A stretch of DNA of 42,500 nucleotides from Chrysomallon squamiferum (GCA_012295275.1 CM022669.1:728073-770572); one strand, 5' to 3'. Positions 1 through 12,299 are shown, counted from the first letter of the stretch. Program-made: numbers and translations. The notes: generated by a model from the letters alone, not told the origin.

Positions 1-135
1 CACATTAGTAGAAACTATCATTTTCTGTGCTATCAGCATAAATATACTAGTCAGTAGAATCTGTCATTTTTCTCTTTTATTTATAACAAAACTTTTGCCT
101 TGCCCCTGGCTCTGTTATTCCATGTCTTATCTGGT

Positions 136-174
136 ACTGGTCAGACAAAGACTGGTCAGACAAAGACTGGTCAG
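136..174. repeat. Short tandem repeat, 15-bp unit, about 2.6 copies
   Basis: The unit actggtcagacaaag starts at 136, 151 and 166, and the last copy is incomplete. It has no obvious function. Confidence 0.8.
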
Positions 175-513
175 TGCAGTGACCACTGGAGAGTCTGTAC
201 AAGAGTTCTCCAGTCTGTTGTTGACTCTGAGCTGAACTAATCAGAAATCTGACAAGTGCTTTCAGTTGCTTTTCTTCTTCTTCTTCTTCTGTCTTATTAC
301 AAAAATAGCAAGACTGGCTTGGTTTTGAAGATGTGTATTTACACAGTTCACACAGATTAGATTTATTGCAGATGTTTGTTGTGCCAGTTTGGTTCTACTT
401 CTGAAAGTTCTTAAGTATACATTTACATGATAAACTAACCAAAACAAAATAGCTGAATAAAATAAACAGAAATAAACAAACAGGTAGGAATACAAATTAT
501 AATACAGTTTGCA

Positions 514-674
<161 letters not shown>

Positions 675-865
675 GTATATATACATATATTTTCCCACTA
701 ACTGTATTGTTTTGCAGCTTTCATTTACTGATAATTTGTAACTCACAGCAGACAATGCTGAGAAGATTAATAACAATTTTAAGCAGAGCTGATTGTCAAT
801 TACAGAATCAATACTGTCTTTGTGCTTGTTAATCTACATCAAAGCATTAAACTGTAAAAAAAATG

Positions 866-940
866 ATATAACTTGCATATGTATCACTATATATAACTTG
901 TCTATGTATCACTGGATATAACTTGTCTATGTATCATAGT
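866..940. repeat. Tandem repeat, about 25-bp unit, three copies
   Basis: Three copies of a unit reading roughly atataacttgtctatgtatc plus five variable bases, with small substitutions between copies. Confidence 0.8.
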
Positions 941-2129
941 TATAAATAGTGTAGTGATTATGACACAACCATACAGACACAGAAAACATTACATTTATAA
1001 ATATGCAGATATAAAGGACACTTGTATGAATCTTCATCTTCAAAAACAAAAATATTCCTTCACATATTCAAAAACACAAAACAGATTTTAATCATGTAAT
1101 TTTTTATTTCTAATTCATTCACAATAAATGTCTCAAACAAAGTATAAAAACTGTAAAGACTATATTTCAGAAGAAAAAACAATGATGAGAAAAATTAGCT
1201 TTAAATTATATTAATTAGGTTCAGACATAAAGCCTCTTTTTCACGTTTGACAGAGATTCCTGTGAAAGTTTCACTGAAACGTTTCCACACTGGAACAAGC
1301 TGCACCTCTGATCACTGAGATCAGGTCAATCAATACTGCAGCTCAACTTGCAGCTCAAAAACAGTGCACAGTGCCAAAACAGTTCCACACAAACAGTGAA
1401 CTCAGAACTTTCTTTAAAAAAATAATAAATAATAAATAATAAATAATAATAATAAGAAGAAAAAAATTTAAAAAGTGTCAGGAATGTTTTTATAGATTTT
1501 AATCTTTGTGTCTGTCACTTCTTTGTTTAATCTTGTCTGACAAGTAGACAGTTAAACTGTTTTGAAAGAAACGTCAAAGGAAATTTTGTTTAATTCTAAA
1601 AATGTAACATCATGCACAGAGTTAACAATGACAATAAGAGAGAAAATCTTCCTTTTGTCACGCAGTATGTTGTAATCTCAGACGTAAATAACTCTTTTTT
1701 ATCCCTTCCTTACAGACTAACTACAGAACATTATTCATTTATTCATTTATTTATTTATTATTATTATTATTTTCTATCTCTTCTATTTTTTCTGAATTGT
1801 AATCTGTTGTAAAAGTAAGAGACAAATAAGAAACTGTTTGATGATTTTCTAGATGATGTATGAACAAGTTTACAGATAAAGTTTATCAGAGTCTAAAACA
1901 TGTATGAACACACACTGAACAAATGAGTAAATGAATGTTAATTTTATATCTGAGTCAAATATTTAATGTAAAATTTATTTTTTATCAAATCTGTTTTCTT
2001 CTTTACACTAATATTTTTTTAGCTATTGTGGTTAACCTGAAAACTATTTATAGTTTGATATTTAATAGATTTTAAAAACTTAAAGATATATCTAATGAGT
2101 GTTTCAATCCATGTTTGTGGTTCTAATAT

Positions 2130-2145
2130 CCCTCCCTCCCTCCCT

Positions 2146-2176
<31 letters not shown>

Positions 2177-2177
2177 C
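2130..2177. repeat. Compound CCCT / CT microsatellite
   Basis: Six or so CCCT repeats pass directly into CT dinucleotides. Confidence 0.95.
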
Positions 2178-2805
2178 ACACACTGTGGAGGTAACACCCA
2201 AACACTTTCCTATTTGATTCCTTGGACAAGAAAAGAAAACGTAAACCCTCACTGGAGTCCATGCTTCACTGTAAATATTGACAGAAGAAAAACATATTTA
2301 AATGTCATTCTTGACATTTTTAAGTTAATAAAAGATTTAATAAAATGCAATAATGAAACTGAATTTCTTGAATTAGTTGAAACTTGCTTGCTGTTCAAAT
2401 ATCATTTTCTCTCCTGAAGAATTCAAAGAAAACATTAAATATTTTTTATTACAGTATAATACAGAAAACCGAAATCAGAGTGTGTAATGATTTTTTCTCT
2501 CATTTGCATATAATTTTAATGAACCAAAGATGTGCCTGAATCTTTTAAACATACCCAAACAAAAACCACTGATAAAGAAGCTGTGATGTTCAAATTAAGT
2601 GTATTTAACAGTATTTATAAAAAATAAATTGATCGTGTAATTTGTAATATGCTTGAGAAAAGTCACTGAAAGTGAAAAGAAAATGGATATTCAATATTCC
2701 ATCAATGTCTGCAAATACAGTGAAATGTTTTCAGTGCACAACACTGGTCAGGTTTTCAAAGAAAATAAACATTCTCTGACACCACTCTACCTCAAGTGTC
2801 TTACT

Positions 2806-2819
2806 GTTATTATTATTAG

Positions 2820-2850
<31 letters not shown>

Positions 2851-2968
2851 TTTATTTTTATTTTTATTATTATATTATTATTATTTTTTTTTTTAAATTA
2901 TTATTATTATTATTTATTTTTATAATTATTATTACTTTATTATTATTATTATTTTATAATCATTATTA

Positions 2969-3004
<36 letters not shown>
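2806..3004. repeat. TTA/ATT trinucleotide tract
   Basis: About 200 bp of imperfect ATT repeats with interruptions of pure T. It directly precedes the 41/34-bp minisatellite. Confidence 0.95.
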
Positions 3005-3006
<2 letters not shown>

Positions 3007-3052
3007 CTGATATCACAGGTACATGTGGAGCACATTTTTAAATTTACTGTTT

Positions 3053-3430
3053 TAGTGATCAAACGAACTGGTCTCCACGCTTCACAGATATCAGTTTTAT
3101 CAAACGAACTGGTCCCCATGCTTCACAGATATCAGTTTTATCAAACGAACTGGTCCCCATGCTTCACAGATATCAGTTTTATCAAACAAACTGGTCCCCG
3201 CTTCACAGATATCAGTTTTATCAAACAAACTGGTCCCCACAGATATCAGTTTTATCAAACAAACTGGTCTCCACAGATATCAGTTTTATCAAACGAACTG
3301 GTCTTCACAGATATCAGTTTTATCAAACGAACTGGTCTCCACAGATATCAGTTTTATCAAACGAACTGGTCTCCACAGATATCAGTTTTATCAAACAAAC
3401 TGGTCTCCACAGATATCAGTTTTATCAAAT
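3053..3430. repeat. Minisatellite with 41-bp then 34-bp units
   Basis: About ten tandem copies share the core cagatatcagttttatcaa followed by acgaactggtc. The recurring aactggt starts near 3066, 3107, 3148, 3189, 3228, 3262, 3296, 3330, 3364 and 3398, so the period is 41, 41, 41, 39 and then 34 bp. The shortening comes from loss of a gcttca-containing segment, after which the short form spread. Two plus-strand frames read through it with a repeated YQFYQTNWSP peptide. I read this as a by-product of the repeat: indels that are not multiples of three are tolerated. Confidence 0.95.
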
Positions 3431-3607
3431 GTTGGGATCTGCTCACATCATCCCCTGATTCCTGTGTGAGACTTATTCATTACTCTTCATTTCTAACCTT
3501 TGTGTCACATAACACATATGACCACTTCAGTCTTTTGTTCAAATGAAAATCTCACAAATCTGAGTTATCTCTGTTGTTATATGTTGTCATGACAGTGTTC
3601 TTTACAT

Positions 3608-3717
3608 TAATAATAATATTAATAACAGTAACAATAACAATATTATTAATAATAATAATAATAATAAATATAATAATAATAATAATAATCATAATAATAA
3701 TAATAATAATAATAATA
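3608..3717. repeat. ATA/TAA trinucleotide tract
   Basis: Imperfect AAT repeats over about 110 bp. Confidence 0.93.
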
Positions 3718-3918
3718 CACGTAGAAACAAATAACAAAATTTAAAAAGAAAAAAGAAAAAAGGAAACCATTCTGATTTTACCAATCAGGTTAAACTGGCA
3801 TGTTAATAATGATTCTGCATTTGCTCACTGTCTCACTTAACATCATAATTAGTAAGATGAAAAAAGCCCACCATTGTATGAAAAGTTTTACACATCAAGT
3901 TAATCTTCTTGTTTTCAG

Positions 3919-4015
3919 TTTGGTACACAACTCAGACAAATTAAACAGCAGTAAACATGTCTGGACAGGATTTGAGACAAATTTCAGAAGCATTACAAGC
4001 AGAACACAGTGAACA
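3919..4015 (+). CDS. Candidate 5' coding exon of an unrecognised gene
   Basis: A good acceptor (pyrimidine-rich run ending ttgttttcag at 3918) is followed by 38 nt of leader and an ATG at 3957. The frame runs MSGQDLRQISEALQAEHSE to a GTGAGT donor at 4016, ending after two bases of a codon. The leader carries an in-frame TAA upstream of the ATG, which fits a 5'UTR/start exon. The peptide is polar and helix-like, unlike the low-complexity frames around it. I do not recognise the protein and found no partner exon in the window. The downstream sequence is immediately minisatellite, so this may be chance. Confidence 0.3.
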
Positions 4016-4120
4016 GTGAGTGCAGTCTTCTTCCGACAGACACATTTTACATTTCCCTGGAGTCACACTAAACTGAGTGAGAGTCAGTCTGAATAGATTG
4101 TACCAGTCATTTTGTTTTAT

Positions 4121-4724
4121 CTCAGAGTCAGAACAGAGTTTGTGTCATTTTGTTTTATCTCATAGTCAGAACAGAGTTTGTGTCATTTTGTTTTATCTCA
4201 AAGTCAGAACAGAGTTTGTGTCATTTTGTTTTATCTCAGAGTCAGAACAGAGTTTGTGTCATTTTGTTTTATCTCATAGTCAGAACAGAGTTTGTATCAT
4301 TTTGTTTTATCTCAGAGTCAGAACAGAGTTTGTGTCATTTTGTTGGAGCTCACAGTGAGATAAATGTTTGTGTGAGTTTGTTGGATCTCACAGTGAGATA
4401 AATGTTTGTGTGATTTTGTTAGACCTCACAATGAGATAAATGTGTGAGTTTGATTGATCTCACAGTGAGATAAATGTTTGTGTGAGTTTGTTGTACCTCA
4501 CAGTGAGATAAATGTTTGTGTGAGTTTGTTGGACCTCACAGTGAGATAAATGTTTGTGTGAGTTTGCTGGATCTCACAGTGAGATAAATGTTTGTGTGAG
4601 TTTGTTGGACCTCCCAGTGAGATAAATGTGTGAGTTTGATTGATCTCACAGTGAGATAAATGTTTGTGTGAGTTTGTTGGACCTCACAGTGAGATAAATG
4701 TTTGTGTGATTCTGATTGATCTCA
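4121..4724. repeat. 38-bp minisatellite made of two sequence subfamilies
   Basis: The recurring ctca starts at 4121, 4159 and 4197 and continues every 38 bp, with 34-bp steps at 4425-4459 and 4611-4645, to about 4721. Up to about 4348 the unit contains agtcagaacagagtttgtgt. After it the unit contains cagtgagataaatgtttgtg. The switch happens without loss of the 38-bp register, so both halves look like diverged versions of one repeat. Plus-strand frames through it (FVSFCFISESEQ-type) are repeat artefacts. Confidence 0.95.
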
Positions 4725-5529
4725 ATTAATTTCCAGTAATAGTTTTTACCAACAGACAAAAATTACTTTTCTAAAATTGATTACATTTGTTGAAAGTCCT
4801 AATTTTAAAATCGATACACAAAAACTGGTTTGTGTTTTTTTTAACACCCAGACTTTATTTTGTACAAATGAAATAAGATAAAATGTGGTCTGAGATCAAC
4901 AATGACAAATTTTGCTTAACGTACCAAGCTGTCTGATCTAAATTATTTTCTTTTTCACAGAAAAATCCAATAGAAATATTTTACAGGTTTATACAAATGC
5001 AAAGAAATCTCTGAAAATAGCAGAGATCTAACATGGTTTACATTAGTGCGTATGCAAACAACTCATAACTGATCAGGTTCAAGTCAATGCACTCTCTTGT
5101 TTTTCAACAATTTTCCTTCCATTAAGTGATAATATTTGAAAAAATATCACGTTCGAACATCTCAGTTTACACATAAATCTTTCTCGATCAAGTAATTCAG
5201 TGCTGGATGACAACAAACCTTCAGACTTTCTATCTTCTCTGATTTTTTTTATTTTGAAAGTGATGTTTTAAGTTGGTTCTGCTATCCCAACATGGAATAT
5301 GAACAGTGGATTTCAGGCTGGTAATTGTCTGGTCTGCTGACTGAAAACATTTTCTGCTCATGTAAATCTAATTAGATTCTCCTGGGATGATCCAATGCAG
5401 CAGTCAGTGTGAACAAAAAATACATCAAAAATCATCATCAAAAAATGATGTTTACAAGAATGATAATCAGCTATAAAAACAATATTGAAGAAATAGAAGC
5501 TGAATTTTTTCTATAAGTTTCTAAAGAAG

Positions 5530-5562
<33 letters not shown>

Positions 5563-6897
5563 AATATTATAAAGAAATAATATACACTAGGAGGATATAT
5601 AATTTAGAAGAAAAAATAATCTATAAAAACAAATGAAGATGAACTTTGTAATAAAGGTGACTGAAGAAAAAGATGAAGATGTGTAGCAGATGAAATGATC
5701 ACAAGATGAAAATGAAGAAAAACACTTCGATGAAGATAAGTTTACAAGATGCATTGTAAGAAGAAAAATATAATATTACAAACAAATCTGGAAGATACCT
5801 AGAAAAAAAAAAATGAAAGAAAAAATATCAAAAGCAATAACTGAAAATAACAGGATGATGAAAAGTATGCAGAAAAGTAAAACACAACATGAAGTAAAAA
5901 GTAAACAAGAAAAAAAATAAAAATAAAAATAATAAATAAATAAATAAATATAAAAATAAACTATGTTGATGCAGAAAAATTCCATGTTGATAAACTGTAA
6001 GATAAACCTTCACAGTAAATATCAAAACTGAAAGATAGACTCAAACAATTATCTAACATGTTTCTCATACACCAGTTAGAGAGCTGTGGTTGGAACGAGA
6101 TATTGGACTGACTCTGTGAGTGTGTGATCTCATTCTACTCTGGGTTATTCTGGTTTTAACAGTAGGATAGGCATCCGGTTTTTATTTCCATGAAACAAGG
6201 AAATAATTCTTTATGATTAAGAGTGATACTGCCATAAATATCTTCTCAAGTAATGGATCTTTCAAGTACTTAATTCTGTTATTAAATTAAACAGTGGCAT
6301 GGAAAATAATAATTTTTTTCTTTTCCCCATAATGTCATTTATCAGCATGTGAAGATGGTGCTAAAAATAAAGTGTTACCATAAAGTATGACTGCATTTTT
6401 TCTAAAAAAAAAAAAAAATGTATTATGTTTTTCAAGATTAGTTCTTTTTAACTGTCTCGTTTTATTATCAATAAAGTTTGGTCACTATGAAAAAAACCCA
6501 AATAAAACAACTATATAAAATACATTTAGTCCATTTCTATGTAATGCTATTATTTTACATTGTATTCAACTCATTAATTTTTTTTTTTTACTTTTTCCAT
6601 TTTTTATTTTATTGATAGAGAGAGATATATATTTTTATTTTTTAAAATTTTATTCATTTATTTATTTGTTTTTATTTAGCAGGGGAAGAGCTGTAGACAT
6701 GTACTACATTAAATTACTTACATTTCACAAACCTCTTGTCCACTTAACTCATTCATCAATGGCACATATTTATTCTATCTTTCTTTTCTTCTTATTTTTA
6801 AAAAATTAATTTAATATTTTTGTTTTATTATTCACAGGTATGTATGTGTGACTGTGTGTATCTGTGCATGTGTGTGTGCATCTATACATGCATGTGA

Positions 6898-6935
<38 letters not shown>

Positions 6936-7391
6936 AGAATTAATCAGTTTTATTTCTTATTTTTCATCTTTTTCACTTACTACTTAGTCAGTAAACCAAA
7001 TTTTGTTAAATATATTTTATCCTCCATCAATCGATCCATGCATTCAAATATTTATTTATTCTGTGCTGTACAGAAATCTACTTACTTGTAATCAACATAC
7101 ATTTATTTTCAGGTTTGTGCTGCACCTAGTTACCTGATTACCTTACTAAGGTAAATATAATCAACATCACATAAATCCATCAAGTATGAACTCATGCTAA
7201 ATGTTCATGTTGTATTTTCAACTTCTGTTAACTCAATATTTTTCATATCAGCGTTTGCCAGATCAAAATCAATCACATGGAATGTTTATACCTTCATTTT
7301 ATGCACAATTTGATTAATAAAAAATTTCTACTGATAGAGAGATATCAGTGAATATTACGATTATATTTATTTATTTCTATCTGTGGATAAA

Positions 7392-7437
<46 letters not shown>

Positions 7438-7478
7438 CATTGTGTTTAGCAACAGAAAAAAATATTTATTTACAGTTT

Positions 7479-7526
<48 letters not shown>

Positions 7527-7871
7527 AAGATGTTTTAATAAAATATATATATATACTAAATATCTGCCTTTATATAAATTCATTTTAAAATATTCTTTTT
7601 TTAATAAAAATATAAGCAAATAAATAAAATATAAATAAATAAATAAATAAATAAAAAAATAAATAATGTTAAAAAATAATATCACTATTAAAATGTGGGT
7701 GAGTGAGTGTGGTTATTTTCCACAGATTATTATTGATTGTAAACGTGGATGTTTGAAATGTGTGCTGTTATTGATAGTGTGTGTGTTATTACTCTTGAAC
7801 CTGATGTTCACAGAAGTCTCCCCACACTTCAATCTAACTAATAGCTTCTACTTGATACAATCAGCAGAGTG

Positions 7872-7931
<60 letters not shown>

Positions 7932-8920
7932 CAGTGATAAAGAGATAGACAGAGAGAAAGGGAAGGAAAGATGAAAATGCAATGATAGTCAGACAGACAG
8001 ACAGAAAAACAGAAAGAGGAAAACACAGTGAGAAACAGACAGACAGACAGAAAATAAATTGATGCTTATAAACTTTCTTGTTATCAAATATTTGATTTAT
8101 TCAAACTGAAACGAGCGCAGAATGTTTAACATCCCCTCATTTCCAGTCTCTTTCTGTTTTCTTTCTATCTCTCACAGTATTTTTAACCATAAATGCTAGA
8201 GACATCTGTCTGTGTACACTGTCTAAAACGAGAGTATACCAATTAATGAATCATTAGTGCAGGTAGCTGTGTGTTTTAATCAAGTAATTAGTGGCTACAT
8301 CAAAACAGCAGTCTTGTCATTACCAGTGAGACTAGCCTGAGATATGTCATTTTAACTGCACACCTCTCTCTGCAAGTTGTAATCATGAAAGGCAAAATAA
8401 CAGAAGCGTTTTTATGACTTTGATAAAGAAACGCATAAAAGCAGATGAAGGGAAATGATTTTTGTCATCAAGAAATTTGTCTACTTTCCTTAAACTGATC
8501 AAATATGACAAAGCACAGAAAAAAGACAGAAAGACTTTGAAAATACAAAAGAGAGGTAATTCAAACTGACAGAAGTTATTTGTGTGTGAGTGTGTAGTGT
8601 GTGTGTGTGTGTGTTTTACAGAACTATCTATAAGCACATAAGACTACAGGTTTTTATCTACAGATGTTAGGACATTTTATTGATGATATTTTCATTATAA
8701 AAAAGAGAACTCTGTCTCTGCAGACTGAGATAATGTTTTTAAATATTATTTTAAAGTGTTCAAAGCAGAAATGAAAAGAATAGAAAATCAAGAACAAGAA
8801 ACAGTAACAATAATAATAAAAACAACCCCCCCCCAATAATATAATATAACATACAAAAAAAACCCACAACAATAATAATAAAAAATAAATAAATAAATTA
8901 AAAACGAGAGATTTTTATCA
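4725..8920. other. AT-rich non-coding DNA with scattered microsatellites
   Basis: I see no gene. Simple repeats include ATT at 5530-5561, GT at 6897-6930, TTA at 7390-7436, TA at about 7475-7528, AAAT at about 7630-7670, GA at 7872-7927 and a GT run at 8594-8613. The segment 8160-8390 is of higher complexity and has several TAAT-type homeodomain-like cores (ATTAATGAATCATTAGT near 8241). No exon is apparent there, and it could be a regulatory island. Confidence 0.5.
7872..7927. repeat. GA microsatellite
   Basis: About 28 GA dinucleotides, with smaller GACA repeats following at 7987-8050. Confidence 0.96.
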
Positions 8921-9480
8921 GTTTTAACACACCCCAACTGTTACAATAATTTGTCATAATATTTTTAACATACAAAAAAATGTACAGACTGTGAACATTT
9001 TTAACACAGTTACACAGTTTTAACACACAGACTAACAGTTTTAATAATTTGTCAAATAAATAAACTAAAATCTAACAACTGACTGTGAACAGTTACAACA
9101 TGAGTTTTATCAGTTTTTTAAACAACTGTTAAACAGGAGTTTGTCAGTTTTAACACAGGTTTATCCAACAACTGTTACAACAGGAGTTTGTCAGTGATGT
9201 ACAGACTTTGGACAGTTTTAACATAGTTACACAGTTTTATCTAACAACTGTTACAACAGGAGTTTGTCAGTGATGTACAGACTTTGGACAGTTTTAACAC
9301 AGTTAAGGAGCAGTTCTACAGGGTGTAGATCAAAGTCATAAAATTAACGACTGAACAGTTTTAACACAGATTTAACTTTGTCATGAATTTGGACAGTTTA
9401 ATTACACAGATCTAACAACTGTTACAACAGGAGTTTGTCATATAGACTTTGGACAAACATAGTTAAGGAGCAGTTCAGAG
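8921..9480. repeat. Degenerate tandem repeats built on ACAGTTTTAACACA
   Basis: The phrases acagttttaacacag, acaactgttacaacaggag and tttgtcagtgatgtacagac recur irregularly. Two nearly identical copies of an about 75-bp unit lie at about 9165-9300, and a further partial one at about 9410-9470. This looks like an old, decayed satellite. Confidence 0.7.
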
Positions 9481-10227
9481 ATAAAGTCATTTTTTTAACC
9501 TGATCAACATGGATAAACACTCAGACTGGAATTTGAAAAGTTAACATACAGAAAATAAAATAATAAAAAATAAATTAATAATGCAAAATTTTATATAAAA
9601 GTATCAGAAAAGTGAAATTACACAGGACATTGGGCAATTCAGTTTTAAATAAAGTGTGTAAAATTATAAACAGATAACATGCTTGTTGTTATAGAATATT
9701 GGAGTTGTATGAAAGCTCATTCACTATATAAATATAAATAATTAAAAGGTTTGTGTTAAGTTAGTAACAAACTGTGATCTTCAAAGAGAATATTTTAGAT
9801 GTAGAAGACATATTGTGTTTGCTAACCAATTAAAGATACACATAAACATGCATTAAATATCGATTCTCTCTCTCACACATATACACACAGTAACATTCAT
9901 GTACATGTACAGACACATAAACAGACTGACACAGACAAACGCACACACATACCCATATACACACTCACACACATATGATACATATAATTACTCACAGATG
10001 CAAACCCAGAGTAAACAAAAAATAATAATAGTAATAAATAATTAAAATATGCAAACCAAGGATTTAACTCTTAAATAAGTACAATTCTATAAATGACCTT
10101 TCCAATAAAATGAATAATTGAAACAACTTTAATAAGATCTTAGAAAAAAGTACCACATCAAACTTTTACATCCTACAGTGAGTCCTGTATGTTGTTCTTG
10201 TAGCAAACACATCCTGCATTCAATTTC

Positions 10228-10342
10228 ATTTTTAACCCTATCTAGTTAAAACATATTGTTAAACGTAAGTAGCTAAAACACATTTAGCTAAAATATATCT
10301 AGTTAAAACACATCTAATTAAACTGTATCTAGCTGAAACACC
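10228..10342. repeat. Short degenerate repeat, about 16-18-bp unit
   Basis: About six variants of tctagttaaaacacat follow one another. They lie within otherwise featureless AT-rich DNA (9480-10660). Confidence 0.7.
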
Positions 10343-10667
10343 CACTCTTTATAAATCATATATAAAACAAAATAAAACTGTTTTGAGATTCCTAACCCTG
10401 TCACAACCATGTTGTTCCTCATTATTAATCTTTGTGCTGGTCTGCTTTCATCTGTAACATCAGACTGGCTTGTTTTGTGTTTTTTTCTTTACTCTGCTAT
10501 CCAGTCTTCCTGTCTCTTAAACCCTGGACAGTAACTTGCCTAGTCTGTATCACACTTGTATTAAAGACAGTGAGGTATTCACATGGGTGTGTTTAAAAGG
10601 GGCATATTTAGACAGAGTTAAAAATGTGTACCTTAGTATATACAGCGATACAATAATTTGTTTAGAT

Positions 10668-10668
<1 letters not shown>

Positions 10669-10708
<40 letters not shown>

Positions 10709-10709
10709 A
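10669..10709. repeat. AAC trinucleotide microsatellite
   Basis: About 13 AAC repeats, followed by AAT repeats. Confidence 0.95.
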
Positions 10710-11689
10710 AATAATAATAATTATAACAAATTTTCAGATATGAAATTATAAGTATAGAAAATTGTAACCTGAAAAAGCCTACATGTTATCATAGATGATA
10801 ACATTGAATAAGTTCTATCAAACCATTTCTCAGTCAATTTGTGTAACTACATTTCTATGTACATATCTATCAGCTATCAGTTTTCAAAGATCTATGAATT
10901 AAATTTATTTTCTAAACTTCATTATAAAAAATATTTGATTTAATGAAAGCACCTCCCCACCCTGACTTCAGTGTGAAATGTGTGAATCCCAGGTGAGGAC
11001 AAACACCCACACAGACCCTCTTGTACATTATCTGTAACTTTGAGTTAAAACACTGACAGAAATAAACGACAGACATTTTTAACAAACATAAAGCTTCTCG
11101 GTTTACATGAAGATATTAACTGCAGACATAACATCAGAAATAAAAACTAATTTAGTAGAAGTAATGGCGTCTGCCTGCAAATCATTCAGTGTTGAACACA
11201 TCCTTTCACTGGCTTCCATACTCACAATGTGTCTTTCAGGAACAACAGCATGCCAGATGCTTTAATATGTTGTTTTGTGTATGAGTGTCTGTGTGTGTGT
11301 ATGTCTGTGTGTGTGTGTGTTATTATTTTTAAAATAAATTTGAACACAAACATTGATAATTATCCTGAGGTGTGATGTACTTTGATGACAGAATAAAAAT
11401 AGCAATATTTTTACTGTCTTTCTTTTACATATTTACACCCACACATATACACACACTCACACAAACAAACACACACACCCACACCCACATACTCACACAC
11501 ACACAATGAATGAATCATCATCTTAATTAAAACAAGTTGCTTTGTTTTGCTCTCACTTCATGCATTATGCCAGTGAGTCGTGAATAAATTATGATAATTA
11601 TATGTTAATTACATACATGTTGAAGATGTTGTCTAATATATTTTAATGTTAACATACACAAATCTTCACATGCAAATCTGTGAAGAAAT

Positions 11690-11862
11690 GAATAAATTAT
11701 GTAAATTAACCACATATGAATTATGTAAACTAACCACATATAAATTATGTAAATTAAGCACATATAAATTATGTAAATTATTCACATATAAATTATGTAA
11801 ATTGAGCACATATAAATTATGTAAATTAACCACATATAAATTATGTAAATTAAGTAAAAACC
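11690..11862. repeat. 24-bp minisatellite, about seven copies
   Basis: The unit is cacatataaattatgtaaat plus taac/taag. Because 24 is a multiple of three, one plus-strand frame (YKLCKLTT repeated) stays open for 91 residues. I treat that frame as non-coding. The array ends four bases short of the candidate minus-strand exon's donor side. Confidence 0.93.
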
Positions 11863-11865
11863 AAC

Positions 11866-11940
11866 CTCATAGTCCTCGTCTGTGTCAGGGTCACACACAA
11901 GGGGTGCGGCAGAATCTTTGATGACCACCCCACGACTCAT
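11866..11940 (-). CDS. Candidate first coding exon of an unrecognised gene, minus strand
   Basis: ATG at 11940 opens a 25-codon frame that begins MSRGVVIKD, continues SAAPLVC and ends DPDTDEDYE. It runs into a possible GTTGGT donor at 11865, which is a weak match. The leader has an in-frame TAG about six codons upstream. An acceptor-like ttgtttttacag lies just upstream (exon leader beginning near 11978), giving a plausible 5'UTR-plus-start exon. GC content and codon choice stand out from the AT-rich surroundings. The acidic end DTDEDYE looks like a real cytoplasmic N-terminus. I do not recognise the family, and no downstream exon was found at lower coordinates. Confidence 0.4.
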
Positions 11941-11974
11941 CCTGTGTGTATCAGTGAACTAGCAGTGTAACCAT

Positions 11975-12289
11975 CACAACTGTAAAAACAACATTTAAAT
12001 AACAGCATCATCACAACTGTAAACACAACATTTAAATAACAGCATCATCACAACTGTAAAAACAACATTTAAATAACAGCATCATCACAACTGTAAAAAC
12101 AACATTTAAATAACTACATCATCACAACTGTAAAAACAACATTTAAATAACTACATCATCACTGTTAGCAGAGTAACCATCACAACTGTAAAAACAACAT
12201 TTAAATAACTACATCATCACAACTGTAAAAACAACATTTAAATAACTACATCATCACAACTGTAAAAACAACATTTAAATAACTACATT
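11975..12289. repeat. 37-bp minisatellite carrying an acceptor-like sequence
   Basis: About eight copies of a unit starting cacaactgtaaaaacaacat, with period 37 bp. One copy near 12160-12185 is preceded by agcagagtaaccat, which resembles the flank of the first copy (agcagtgtaaccat at about 11961-11974), so flanking sequence was also duplicated. On the minus strand each unit reads tgttgtttttacag, a pyrimidine-rich run ending in AG. Confidence 0.93.
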
Positions 12290-12299
12290 AATAATTGTA

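Noticed and set aside
3025-3546. 173-residue repeated YQFYQTNWSP frame, and an overlapping 99-residue frame
   Set aside because: The repeat is non-coding in behaviour: unit lengths 41, 39 and 34 shift frame, two frames are open at once, and flanking residues are unstructured.
4077-4401. Repeated FVSFCFISESEQ-type protein
   Set aside because: The period of 38 bp is not a multiple of three, so the peptide cycles through frames; it is a minisatellite.
10409-10534. 41-residue signal-peptide-like frame MLFLIINLCAG...
   Set aside because: Hydrophobic short frames are expected in T-rich DNA; there is no splice context or recognisable family.
11646-11921. 91-residue frame with YKLCKLTT repeats
   Set aside because: It stays open because the minisatellite unit is 24 bp; copies differ at random and there are no splice sites or conserved motifs.
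3053-12289. CRISPR-like arrays (regular repeats at 3053, 4121, 11690 and 11975)
   Set aside because: The units are directly abutting with no unique spacers, and the genome is eukaryotic with spliced genes.
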